A stretch of DNA of 64,000 nt, taken from Cynocephalus volans. Its lineage: Eukaryota; Chordata; Mammalia; Dermoptera; Cynocephalidae. Numbering within the stretch: the stretch's first letter is position 1; every line of letters begins with the position of its first letter. The stretch is taken from contig NC_084462.1 of NCBI RefSeq assembly GCF_027409185.1, positions 29,301,577 to 29,365,576 of the forward strand, given 5' to 3'. The notes below the pieces were generated by a model, which was not told the DNA's origin, did not search any database, and saw nothing but the letters and a program-made list of their open reading frames with translations. The translations under genes and the position numbers were made by a program. Below are positions 1 to 10,536 of the stretch, one piece after another.

Positions 1-99
1 AATGTTGGGAGTAAAAATTGTTCCAGCCTTTCTGGATGATAATTTACTAGTATATTTTAAAAGCCTTAAAAATTTGCATAAATGTTGATCTAGAATTCG

Positions 100-520
100 A
101 TTTTTAGATTTTTATTCTAAGGAAATAATTAAGCAATAGGCAAAGCTTTTCTTATAAGACTATGCATTTCAGCATTATTTACATTATCCAAAAATAACAA
201 CAAATGAATATTCAGTAATACAAAATAGATTAAATAATTTATGATATATTTATATGATTAGATAATATGAAGTCATTAAAGAATGATTTAGGAAATATTT
301 ATAGACAATGAAGATGTTCAGGATATATTAATTAGAAATAACAAGGGATCAAAACAATTTTTATAGAAGGAACCAATAAAATTTTTTTAAGTGCCAAAAA
401 GACACTGAGAAAGTAATTAATGGTGGTTAATTTGGTGTAGCAGGGAAAAAGGTGAATTTAAAATTTTGTTTGTTTTGCTTCTTTGATTTTTCTTCTTTTC
501 CTAAAATGAGCATACTTTGA
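100..520 (+). repeat. Ancient L1M 3'-end fragment
   Basis: The text follows the pattern of an old mammalian L1 ORF2 end and 3' UTR: a stretch resembling 'taaggaaataatt', then 'cattatttacattatcc', then a T-rich stretch ending near 'aaaatgagcatactttga'. It is heavily diverged and has no reading frame. Subfamily is not assigned. Confidence 0.6.
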
Positions 521-2409
521 TTATACATTTGAGATGAATAAATATTGTATCTCAGAATTGAGTCTATTCAAGATGGGGTTTGAGAGAGAAATGTTTGATT
601 CAGTGAGGTTTGAAGAAAGCATGGGCAGGGAGGGGTCCTTTTCCTCACGCATTTTACTGATGACGAAATTCATCCACGTGAAAAAATGGAGGCCCATGAA
701 AGGAAGACACTACCAACATGTGGATTCTTTTTATTTCCTTTTCAGCTCATATGAGAAGATCTAAAGGTGGCCACTTAAACGGTTTCGTGATGTGGCGAGA
801 CTAAAGGAAAAATCAAGTCCCTGATTCATGACTTTTCCCACCGTGACATCCTCAATCCCTCCCTCTGTCTTGATTTATGTCTTATGTTTACAATTTCTAT
901 TTTGAAATGACATTTCTCCATTTCTTAGCTCATGGTTTCATTTTGGCTCAAACTTATTCCTCAAAGTTTTTGAAGAATTTTACTTCCTGGAAAAATTCAC
1001 TGTTATAGGCTACAGATGCTACTTGCTTCTTTCTGTAATCAAAGTTGTCAGCACCGTTCAGGGATAGTGAGTGACGCAAATCCCTTCAATTTAGCCAGAT
1101 GTCCCAGACCAAAGCGATGGAGTCACCAGATGAGCCCATAAAACACTGGGCAAAGAAGAAAATTTAAAAGTGCCTTGCCAAAGGCACTTAATTACTTTAC
1201 TGATAATATAAGATCAAAAACAACTGGAGAATAATTAATATAAATATCAAAGATGAAGCAAACATTGAAAGCACTGGGTGGGCTACACAAAAATTACCAT
1301 GAATGGATTTTTAACCAGCCTGCCTCACACTCTTTTAGAAAAGGAAAGCTCAAAAGTGCGGAGCAAATGATAGAGTAATTACATAGATATTTGGGATGGT
1401 TAATATGCAATTAGGTTTTCCACATAATATATAGGCGCTTGATTCATTTCCAATCGGTCACTTTATCATCTGTGAATGATTGATTGATTATAACTCTACT
1501 AATATGATCTTCCTTTCAGATCACTATAATCAAATACAGGAGAAACTTTGGATTATGTGCTGTTCTTTCAGCTGGTTATTTAAAAAATTCTCCTCTCCTC
1601 CTTTCATGCCCAGGGGTAAAACTTCATAAGCTTTGCTGTGGTTTGAGAGACAAATACATTAGATCCTATTAAAGAGAGATTTTTTGCCCCAAAGATAGGA
1701 CAAACCACTTTATATTTTGTGGGTTGAAATATGTGTTGTAAATATTAATATCTGCCGAAAGATGAATTGCCTCTCTTCTTTGAGCTGAACTGTGGGATAA
1801 ACTCTTAAAAAACATGGAAAGGATAAGTTCTAGGATGATAAGAGAATAAGAGGTTTAATAAGAGATTGATTGAAACATTTTTTATTCTCTCTTTATCTTC
1901 TATAAATTGCACTTCCATGTAATGTCTAGATATTAGCTAAATGTTAGTGTTTCTATCTGCCTAAAGATGAGAGTTGTCAATGATTCGAATGGTCCAGGGC
2001 ACCAGATTGGTCTTTAGCAGAGGAAAACAGAGAGAGTGTCCACCATTAGTAGCCAGGCCTGTGCCAGTGCAGCCAGATGACCACTGAGAGCTGGCAAGGT
2101 GCTTGAGCCCTGCTATTGATACTCTCATGGCGGAAATCATGGGCTAATGGTGACATGCATTTACAGCTCTCTTACCCAGGGCTACTATATGCAGGTGTGC
2201 AGATTGTACCCTTCATAAGCGCACCTGGCTGAGGGGGTGAGTAGGAGCCGAAGTCCAAGCCATGCTCAGCCATCACCTGGAGGAAGAGATCCCTCTTGCT
2301 AATTTGGGCAAAGGCACTGATAGCTAAGCCATGTGCCCACCGAGTAGAACATTCCTAGAGGGATTCCTTTTGTTTAAGCTATGCAAAGGCAACAATGGGA
2401 TAGTAGTGG
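521..2409. other. No gene recognised; AT-rich intergenic DNA
   Basis: I see no supported coding exon or clear repeat. The part around 1380-1560 is AT-rich and has homeobox-like core motifs such as TGATTGATTG and several TAAT cores. It could be conserved non-coding sequence, but only a cross-species alignment would show that. Confidence 0.5.
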
Positions 2410-3310
2410 CCTTGTCTTTATCCCATTTTGAATCCTTTTACTTTTTATATTTTTAAAAATTCAGGTAAAATTTACATTCAGTGAAATATACAAATATTAA
2501 GAATACAATTTAATGAGTTTTGCCATTGTGTACACTGACGTAACAATACTAAAAACACAGAACAGTACCATTACCCCAGCAAATTTCTTTATGTTCTCTG
2601 TACAATCTCCAGTCCTCAGAGTCAACCCCTGCTCTGATTCTTAGCACCATAGATTAGTTTTACCAACTCTTGAACTTCATGTATGTAGTATTATACAGAA
2701 ATATCATCTGTGTCCAGCTTCATTGTTTCAACATAATGTTAATATTCATCCATGTAGTTATATGTATCAGTAGTTCCTTCTTTTTTATTGCTGAATAATG
2801 TATGAATAAACACAATTCTTGTCATAATTTTCCTACTGATGAACATTTCTGATACAATCCTGGAAGGAAGGGTAGTTCCAAGAGCCTACATTTGTATTGT
2901 TCTAACTTTTGATTATTATGAAAAAATCTGCTAAAAGCATTTCTGTATAGAATTTTAGTGTCTTATAATTTTATTTCTTTGGGGTAAATACCTAGGAGTG
3001 GGATTGCTGGGTTGTGGGAATATGCATGTTTAACTTCATAAGAAACTACCAGTTTTCCAAGTTGATCACACCATTTCACACCCTCACCAGCAAGATCTAT
3101 TTGCTCCACATTTTCAGCAATATCCAGCATTGCGTGTTTATCTTAGCCATTCTAATGGGTGTATGATGGATGGTATCTTATTGTGGTTTTAAAAAAGGTT
3201 GAACGCTTTTCCATGAACTTGTTGGCCATGAATATTATCTTCTTTTGTGAGATGTCTGTTCAAGTGTTTTGCCTATTTTATACTTGGTTGTTTTCATTTT
3301 TATTATTTAG
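2410..3310 (-). repeat. L1M 3' end (ORF2 end and 3' UTR)
   Basis: Read on the minus strand this is the terminal part of L1 ORF2 and its 3' UTR. Hallmarks on the plus strand are 'cctaggagtgggattgctgg', 'cagttttccaagttg', 'ttctaatgggtgtatgatgg' and 'tgttggccatgaatat'. It is diverged, with no open frame, so it is an old inactive copy truncated at its 5' end near 3310. Confidence 0.85.
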
Positions 3311-3629
3311 TTCAAGATCATGAGGTGGGAAAGTACAATCTGTCCACTGCTAGGCCACTGCAAGGAAGTGGTTACAAAGTTCTATTCCAAGAGAGTGGAT
3401 AATTGGGACCAATAATTAAATTAATTAATTAATTATTTTAATATAAGCTACACTTACTAACTGGAGAATTCCCACGCTGGTTTCCTGATCCATGAAGTGA
3501 AGGTTACTATGACAGAAAGAAACAAACAGGGGTCTTCAGAACTCCCCTTCCATCCAGGATAGGGAAACAAAGCAACATCCCAACCCTGGGGGAATAGTAG
3601 GGGAATAAGTCTTTAGTACAAGACTTGAA
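3311..3629. other. Unassigned sequence before retroviral fragment
   Basis: Contains a short ATTA-rich run (about 3415-3438) and otherwise no recognised feature. It may be more of the degraded endogenous retrovirus that becomes recognisable just downstream. Confidence 0.35.
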
Positions 3630-4080
3630 AGGTGCAGGATGGTGATCCTAACACATTCCCCTTGCACTCTTCTCTTTGGCCCATGCAGAAGGTGGACAGA
3701 TCTTGGAGAATGGCTGTGGCTTATCCTAAACATAAAGTGAAAGCTCTGATTAAAACTATTGTTCCAGATATAGTGACTTTGGGGCAAATCAATAAATCCC
3801 CCTGGGACCAGGTAAATAGTTGTTGACCTACAAACGTTTTTTTTCTACCCAGAAAAATTTTTAACAGTAAAAAGTGTCAGCAGCTGATTGCCTTTACATG
3901 ACAGGGGAAGCAGTACGGCCTCACCATCTCACCAGAGACCCACGCTGGCTCTTCTGTTCGATGACCGTCTAGAGAGAGTCTGCTTGTCCTATTGAACCAC
4001 AGAACATCACATTAGTCATTCACATTGATAAGACTGTGCTGATTGGATCCAGACAGGAAGAACCAGCAGTCACCTTAGGG
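3630..4080 (+). pseudogene. Degraded endogenous retrovirus pol (reverse transcriptase) fragment
   Basis: Two stretches resemble the reverse transcriptase of an endogenous retrovirus. Around 3690-3825 there is a region like the N-terminal RT fingers. Around 4000-4070 there is a region like the catalytic palm, where the Tyr-x-Asp-Asp motif is no longer intact (first position His, last Asp lost). Between them the frame is broken by stops and indels. This is an old, non-functional fossil. No flanking LTR that clearly belongs to it is visible. The family (gamma-like or ERV-L-like) is not resolved. Confidence 0.55.
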
Positions 4081-4089
4081 GAGTTAGAG

Positions 4090-4272
4090 CAGTTGTTTCC
4101 AAAGTGTTTCCTGGCCAGTGGTATTGGCATTGCCTGGGAACTTGTTAGAAATATAAATGATCAGACTCCACCTCAGACCTATTGCATCACAAACTCTGGG
4201 AGTGGATGCAGAAATTCGGGTTTTAATAAGCCCTCTTGGTGATTTTTAATGCATGCTAAAGTTTGATAACCA
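4090..4272 (-). repeat. MER5A non-autonomous hAT DNA transposon
   Basis: Terminal inverted repeats of the CAG-TGGTTCTCAAA type are recognisable at both ends ('cagttgtttccaaagtg' and 'gctaaagtttgataacca'). Internal landmarks are 'gggaacttgttagaaat' and 'aataagccctcttggtga'. The length of about 183 bp fits MER5A. Confidence 0.85.
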
Positions 4273-4850
4273 TTTTTAACCACATTACAGTTCTTAAAAT
4301 GTCCTCTGGAGCACAGGAGGGAGCTAATTTTGTAATAAAAAGATTGAACTGTGCTGTTTTTTTCCTGTTTGTCCCCAGATTCTTTGTCTGCCTGCCTCTG
4401 CCCAGCTCTGTGTCCCAGGAGGCTGATGCCTCTGGATGGCATCACCTGGTCCGCTGGGTCTTGCGGCTGCCAGTTAGAATCTGCAAATGAGAGGCACTGG
4501 CAGGAGACTGGCATGTGGGAGGAGAGAGTGGACAGTGGTTTATTCATCCTGTTTCTTCCCCGCTCCGTTTTCCTCTCGGGCTTCTCTTCTGTGACTGAAT
4601 TCAGCTCTCGGCCAGCCTCATATAATCCTCTTTCCTCCTTGTGATTCTTCAGGCCCACGAATGATGCCTCAACACCCGCCATTGGTTCCTTAACATGCCC
4701 CACACCTCTGCAATCAGGATGTTCAGTACAATTTTTCTTCAAAACCCCAGCTGAGTTTTCCATCTTGTTCCTGCCAGGATCCTGATGGACGCAGAGACTG
4801 TGATTTAATTCTACCAGTGTTACTTTGGATTTGTGGCAATTTAATTCAAT
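4273..4850. other. No gene recognised
   Basis: GC-intermediate sequence. A 194-codon open stretch on the minus strand (4179-4763) has no recognisable domain and begins inside MER5A, so I do not treat it as a gene. No repeat family recognised. Confidence 0.45.
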
Positions 4851-4851
4851 T

Positions 4852-4965
4852 TGTTAATTTATAGTACAAATCTTTACTGAGTGCCTACAATATGTGAAGT
4901 ATTGAGAAAACACATACACACACAATTAACGACACAGGAGAGTTCCAATCCTCATGTGGTCCTTT
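4852..4965 (-). repeat. L2 3'-end fragment
   Basis: Contains the minus-strand L2 signature 'tttactgagtgcctacaatatgtg', followed by the diverged text that normally follows it. Ancient fragment. Confidence 0.6.
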
Positions 4966-5138
4966 GGGAAGGGTGGGAAAACACAGTCACTGTTAATGTT
5001 AGTTCCTAGGTTTGTAGAATGTGGACAATATTGTGCATATGCACAGAAAGTGCCAGGCACATGCTTAACACAAACTAATGCTTCATGAACATGTGCATTT
5101 TCTGTGGTTGTTTGTTTGCCTTGTTTTGATTTTCCTTT

Positions 5139-6722
5139 TTTAAAAAAGTTTATTTATTAATTAATATTATTATTTTTTTAATTCTAAGATGTTGAGGAGC
5201 AGTTGTGGGGGAGGGGGAGATGGGAATGGGGAAGAAAATAGGGTGGAAGAAGGAGGAAGGGGGGTATGGTTGAGGCCTATGGCACCCCCCTCATTTGCTC
5301 AGGGTAAACCAGTATGCTTCCAGTGGTGGCTTGGTCACTGCTGGGCTGGATGCAGATATCAGGGGGCATGGCTGAAGCCATCAATTCCCCACTGCTCCAG
5401 CTTGGGAGACCAGTGGGCTTCCAGTGATGGTTCGGTGGTAGTCACTGGGATGATTGCAGATATCAGGTGGGTGTGGCTGAAGCCCTTGGTCCCTCAATGC
5501 TCCAGCTCAGGAGCCCATGGTGTTTCTGGTGGCAGATTAGTGGTCATTGTTGGGCTGGTTGCAGATGTTGGGGGGGGCATGGTTGAGGCCCTTGGCTCCC
5601 CAAAGCCCCAGCTCAGGAGCCCAGGGGACTACCAGTGGTGTCTCGGTGGTAATTGCTGAGCTGGTTGTGGGTGTCCGGAGGCATGGCTGAGGCCCTTGGC
5701 CTGCCCCATTCCCTGGTTTGGGTGCCCAGGGGGCTTCCGTTCTTTCTAGGTTTTATAGGTGTTCTTTGGTGATGTGAGACCTTTACTAGTTGATATCAAA
5801 CTTCAATTCTGACCTGTGGGTATTTTGTTTTTTCTTTCAGTTGTATGTTGGATTATTTGCTGTTCCCACCACTTAAACTCTGCACTGGAGCTAATTTGTT
5901 GTCCTTTGCTTACATCTAAAATGGGGGAACTTCCTGTGTGGACCAGCACTTGAGCCCTGTGGTTGAGCTAAATTGCTGCTTTGCTGCTGATTCCCTGGGC
6001 AAGGCTTTTTGTGCAGCTCAGGTTTTAATTGCTGACCTTGTATGTACTTCTGGGTGTTGTAAGTTCCAGCACATTTGGGTTGTGTGGAAACTCTGGTCTG
6101 GGCCTGAGTCTTTTCAGCAAACTGCACCCCCTGCAGTTCTATATTCCTGACCAGTCTCCACTGAGTGGTCCTGCACTAATTGGAGGGCAGATCAGCTGTC
6201 CATGCTGTGCCCCAATGTCCCCCCAGTGGACCCGTCTCTCCCACACCCCATACTCCAAACACTTCCCATGGGATGGGCTATGTAATGGTCTCTCGCAATG
6301 ACTCACCAGCCTCTGAGTGTCTCCTTTTTTCAGTTGTCTGTGGCTCCTTGCTCATATGTGGGTCTGTGGGAACCCTGTTAGTGGTCTTGCTGGCCTGAAG
6401 GCCACCAAGGCCCTTTTCTCCTCTGCCACCTCCAAGCAACTTCATCCAGAGGGCACAGCAGCAGCTTTTGCCAGCTCCTGCTCCATGTGCTCAACAGCTC
6501 CAGCCTTGAAGTGGCCCAGATTTGAAATGGTGGGAGTGACCCTTTCTTTTTCTCATTGTGGCTTCTCCTGCCTTCATGCACTCCATATGTCTCTCCTCTT
6601 CCCTTGAGCTATAGTGGCTCCAGCTTGGCTGTTGTTGCTTTTTAATACTTGTAAATTGGTTGATATGTGGGAGAGAGTGATGTTGGGGACCATCTATGCC
6701 ACCATCTTGACCAGAAGCCTCC
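5139..6722 (-). mobile_element. Composite non-autonomous retroposon, copy 1 (about 1.58 kb)
   Basis: On the minus strand the element starts at 6722 with an L1 5'-UTR-like head ('tctggtcaagatggtgg', then 'tcactctctcccac'). A unique body of about 900 bp follows, then about four tandem units of roughly 100 bp (5316-5742), a G/A-rich tract (5198-5275), the text 'caacatcttagaatt', and an A/AAT-rich tail at 5141-5190. A perfect 13-bp duplication, TTGATTTTCCTTT, flanks it at 5126-5138 and 6723-6735. This shows target-primed insertion. No long reading frame is present, so mobilisation must have been in trans, presumably by L1. Related copies lie at 33.8 kb and 54.3 kb. Confidence 0.8.
5316..5742 (-). 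repeat. VNTR-like array, about 4 units of ~100 bp, in composite retroposon copy 1
   Basis: Successive plus-strand blocks repeat the order 'ccagtggtgg', 'gggctggatgcagat', 'catggctgaagcc', 'ccagct..ggagcccagggg'. Units differ by about 15-25 percent. The nested copy near 54.5 kb has about three units, so unit number varies between copies. Confidence 0.75.
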
Positions 6723-6735
6723 TTGATTTTCCTTT

Positions 6736-8094
6736 GAAGATTTCTTCATGCTCTGTTCCTCTTCCTTCATCTTAGGGAATCAACAGCTGAATGCAATTTG
6801 GAAAAGTTTTACTTCTTAGTTTAAACATATATACATGGAATTCAGGCCTTTGACCTTCTGAGTTGACGTTGCAGTCCCATCGAGGCAAGTATGAAATGTA
6901 CATGTCTCTGCATTTATCCTGGGCCTTTCCTTTGCCCATATCATTGTGGACTGTGTGTGAACATTATCAGCATGACTGAGCAGGAAAGAAAGGACACAGT
7001 GTCAGAGATGGGAGGAAACCAAGGAATTACTTACATGTGAGGAACCTGAGGCCTGGGGAGGAAGTGACATGCCCACTGTTGTAAGCTAGACCGTGGCCGG
7101 ACTTAGAATGAAAAGTGGTCTCTCGCCTGTGTACTTGATGTCAACATATGGCCTGGTGAGGGCTTTCAGAGACTCAGACTGCGAATGTGCACCTGACAAT
7201 GGCCTTGTTCCGAGTGTGGGAAGCAGCGCTTCGTGGGGAACAGGCCATGCACATTCCAAATCCTGCTTCTCCCCAGCCCAGAGAGTTCTCACATTTCCTC
7301 TGCACAATGATCCAGTGGCTGGGGACCTTTTGTGATGCAATTCATTAGTTTGTGGTGGCTCAAAGCTGAAACACAAGTCTCCAAGGGGACCTGCCTCATC
7401 CCTGCTTTATTAAAATGAAATCTTCCCTTGGCATTTCTCTCAGGCACTTCTCCAGGTATGGATAAGAGGGACAAAGAGAGAAGGGAGAGGGTTCGGGGCT
7501 TAAATGCCAGCAATCCAATTAAAGGAATGTTTAACCTTTGTAAATAAAGCCCCTGCTCGCCTGCTTCTCAGATAGGGGGAGGAAAATGAACTGCTTTAGT
7601 ATGAGGCTCCATCCTGCGAGGAGAGGACTGGTGTTTATAACATCCTTCCTGGCAGAGGAAGCTCAGCCTGCTGTTAAAAATGATTCTCTTTAGAAGGCCA
7701 GCTGGCAGCAGATGCAGCAGCACATGCAGCACAAGCAGCCACCTCCTCAGGTGCTCTCCCTGGTGCAGGGGACGGTTTGCCTAAGCATTCGGTTCCAAGG
7801 GCCACCGGTGGGTCCGGTCCAGTTGCTTAGTGGTTTCCCTTAAGAACACGAGAAACAAAAGCTAATGTAGAACAGCAAACAGTGGGAAAATGAGCAGAAA
7901 ATAGAAAATAGGATTGAATATTTAACAAGTTGTTGGGTGGGGACGACCTCCCGGGTGTAGAAGCGGTATAAGAAACCACAGAGGATTCTCTCTATATATG
8001 TATATTCTATATACATGTACCTAAAAATATTTAAAGGCAAATAAACTAAAAAAATACTTGCCACCAATATGGCTTCAGAAGGCTGCTGTTATTA
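6736..8094. other. No gene; MIR remnant and possible regulatory block
   Basis: A MIR-like minus-strand remnant lies at about 6990-7110 ('gaacctgaggcctggggaggaagtgac'-type wording). The stretch 7500-7830 is not repeat-like. It holds E-box (CAGCTG near 7690), GATA and TAAT-type cores and a purine-rich segment, so it is a candidate conserved element. No coding exon is supported. Confidence 0.4.
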
Positions 8095-8175
8095 CTCATA
8101 ATTAATTCATTCATTTAACATTTATTGGGCTGGCTGCTGGAGACACAGAGATCAGAGGCTCGGCACCCTAGGTGC
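8095..8175 (-). repeat. L2 fragment
   Basis: 'aattcattcatttaacatttatt' followed by 'gagacacagagatcag' matches the minus-strand L2 end. Short and diverged. Confidence 0.55.
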
Positions 8176-8596
8176 CACCCTGCAGCAGGGGATAAATTTC
8201 ACCACCCTCGTTCCTAACTGCCTGTTTATTTATCTGTGATGAGGGAGGCTGAGGGGCTTCTGTATCCGTATTTGTACATACCGATAAGAAAAGCAAGAGC
8301 ACATCACTGAGTAAGTGGACAAAGTGCAGGAGCTGGCAATACACAAAAGGGGAAACAAGGTAGGCTAGAAAATAATCCGTAAAAATCCTCAATCTTGTTA
8401 ATAACGATTGAAGCAGAGACTGAAATGAGGTACTTTTATACTATGAAGTTAGTAAACTTACTTTTTTAAATGATGATACCCAAAGCTAGCACAGTTGTAG
8501 AGAAAGTAAGTAACGTCATGCTCTTACACATAAGCAAAAGGTCTTTCTTTAAACACTATTTTGGCAATATTTGCTGCAAGTCTAAAATGTCCGTAT

Positions 8597-9085
8597 AATT
8601 CAACAGTAATTGCACTTCCAGGAACTTATGCAAAAGAGGTAACCAAAGATGCAGGCAGAGATTTATCTTTAAGAATATTCATAGCATATATATTCTCCTG
8701 GGGAAAAAAGCAACTTTCATGTCCAACAATAGAGAAGTGAGAAATTAAATTAAGACATATTGTATAATAGTTTATTTTGACCAATATTCATGATATCAAG
8801 ACTTTGAAGAATACTTAATGATAATAGATATGCTCATGATATAATAGTAAGTAAAAAAAAGTGAGATACAAAATATATGAGAGGGTATGATCCCGATTTG
8901 GTGACTAAAAATAAATATTTTAGTTTTTTATTCAGAAGTATTTCTTGGATTTATTCTACAGATTTCTCTAACTGTAACAATATATTGATTTTAAATGTTG
9001 TAATATATATGATATACAAGTATAATTATTTAAAACGACATAATAATTTTAAAGAATGCATGGATCAATTAAACACACGCATCTG
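8597..9085 (+). repeat. L1M 3'-end fragment
   Basis: Old L1 ORF2/3' UTR landmarks in order: 'gcacttccaggaact', 'aaccaaagatgcaggcagag', 'catgtccaacaatagagaag', 'gtgagatacaaaatatatga', 'tatgatcccgatttggtg'. Strongly diverged and non-coding. Confidence 0.75.
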
Positions 9086-10053
9086 AAATTTAGAAATATT
9101 CACATGCTCTAAAAATAGAAGAATCGGGTATGGGCACACATCTGTACCTATGAGGCTCAGGAGAGGAAAAGGAGGACATTTAAGTAGAATGTTGGTTATT
9201 TGTGGGTGGGGCAGGTGTACTCTGCCCAACGGAGATGGAATCTGTGGGTTTTCGCCTTTCTTCTAGAGTGAGATGTCAGCAAATCCCCCGCACCTCCTGT
9301 TGTTGGAAAGGATACTGTGGGCAACTTGGCTCTGCTTTAGAGTTCTCCTTTAGAGAGATTCCTTTTGACTCCCTGAAGGGAGCTTCCTCTTGAGGACCAG
9401 AGGGAAAAGCCACTGGGGAAAGAGTTTAATACAGGACATAGGTTTTGAGGGTTGAGAAGGCAGAGCTTTGGAGCCACCAGTGCTGAGTCCCTGGGGGTAA
9501 AAGACAGACACTGATTCTGGGTCAGTAGGTCCCAGCCACACCAGGCCTTTGGGTCTTAGGCACCCTGAGAGTGATGGGTGTGGGGCCGTAGAAGAGAGGA
9601 GCAAGCCTGTGACTGTGGGCTCCAGGGTCCTGGACTGAGATCTGCCCTGAGAGGACAAAGTCATTTTTCCTGGTGAAGCCATGATGGCACAGCAGGTCGT
9701 GGGCATGAGACTCTTCCAACCAATTTTTCCTCAGCCCTGTGCAAGGTGCCACCAGCTCCAACATGTGCATTCAAGGATAGCGGTAGCTGAGGCAGAGAAT
9801 CCCATATGAATTCCTCTGGGACACAGAAGTCAAATGGCCCCATTTTGGGCCCTGTAAGCCCCCAGCATCTTTGGACAATTCAGAGAGATGAGAAACCTCA
9901 AGAGAATGGCATGAGAAAAATAAAAGCAATGAGACCAATCCTGTGGAACTATAATGAGCATATCATGTGTTATAAAGGGAAAAAGAATGAACTTTAAACA
10001 ACGTCTCTCCCAACCGCAGTTTAAGCAATGTGCATGCCAGTCCTCTGTGTACC
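9086..10053. other. No gene recognised
   Basis: Unique-looking, moderately GC-rich sequence. Several short open stretches occur on both strands, but none has recognisable domains, splice context or codon structure. No repeat family identified. Confidence 0.45.
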
Positions 10054-10536
10054 TGGCCATGAGGGCGCCACTGTGATCATTTGCCTGCCCAGCAGCTCAA
10101 TTTTCTCACCCAGATAATGAGGCTGGTAAAAACCCTCCCTCATGGGCTACTGTGAGGACTGAATGGGCTAAAGCATGTCAAACAGGTAGCGCAGCTCCTG
10201 GCACACAGTGACATTGGCTACTCTCATATCACTGTTATCACATGCCCGTACTCCATGAAGACAGGTGAGGCAGCAGCCTCCTGGGTGCCAAGTCAACTCA
10301 CTCAACAAACGTTAATAGGGCATTTGCCGTGTGCCGGTGTAGGGCGAAGTGCCAGAATATGGAGGTCATGGCCTCACCAAGTGCACCTGCCAGCTGCAGC
10401 AGCAGACACCACTACAGATGGCTACAGGAGGAGGAGGAGGAGCGAGAGGTCCCAGCAAAACTTGAGCCTGCCAGTACCAAGAGGCTTGCCCATGTCCCCA
10501 CCTTTAGAGAGAGGGTATGTCACCAGAAAGGCTTTG
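10054..10536 (+). repeat. Local duplication, copy A
   Basis: This block recurs at 16428-16913 in the same orientation, 6.37 kb downstream, at roughly 95 percent identity by eye. Both copies contain a MIR followed by L2-like text, then a shared unique part that includes 'gctgcagcagcagacacc' and a GGA-rich run. Similarity starts and stops sharply ('tggccatgagggc' to 'ggctttg'). Two independent MIRs would be far more diverged, so this is a later segmental duplication. Confidence 0.85.
10085..10235 (+). repeat. MIR SINE inside duplication copy A
   Basis: 'ctcaattttctcacccagataatgagg', 'tgtgaggactgaatgggc' and 'agctcctggcacacagt' follow the MIR core order. The same MIR is present in copy B. Confidence 0.75.

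Noticed and set aside
4179..4763. 194-codon open frame on the minus strand
   Set aside because: No recognisable domain, low-complexity Lys/Glu content, and its 3' end lies inside MER5A; an open stretch of this length occurs by chance in GC-intermediate DNA.
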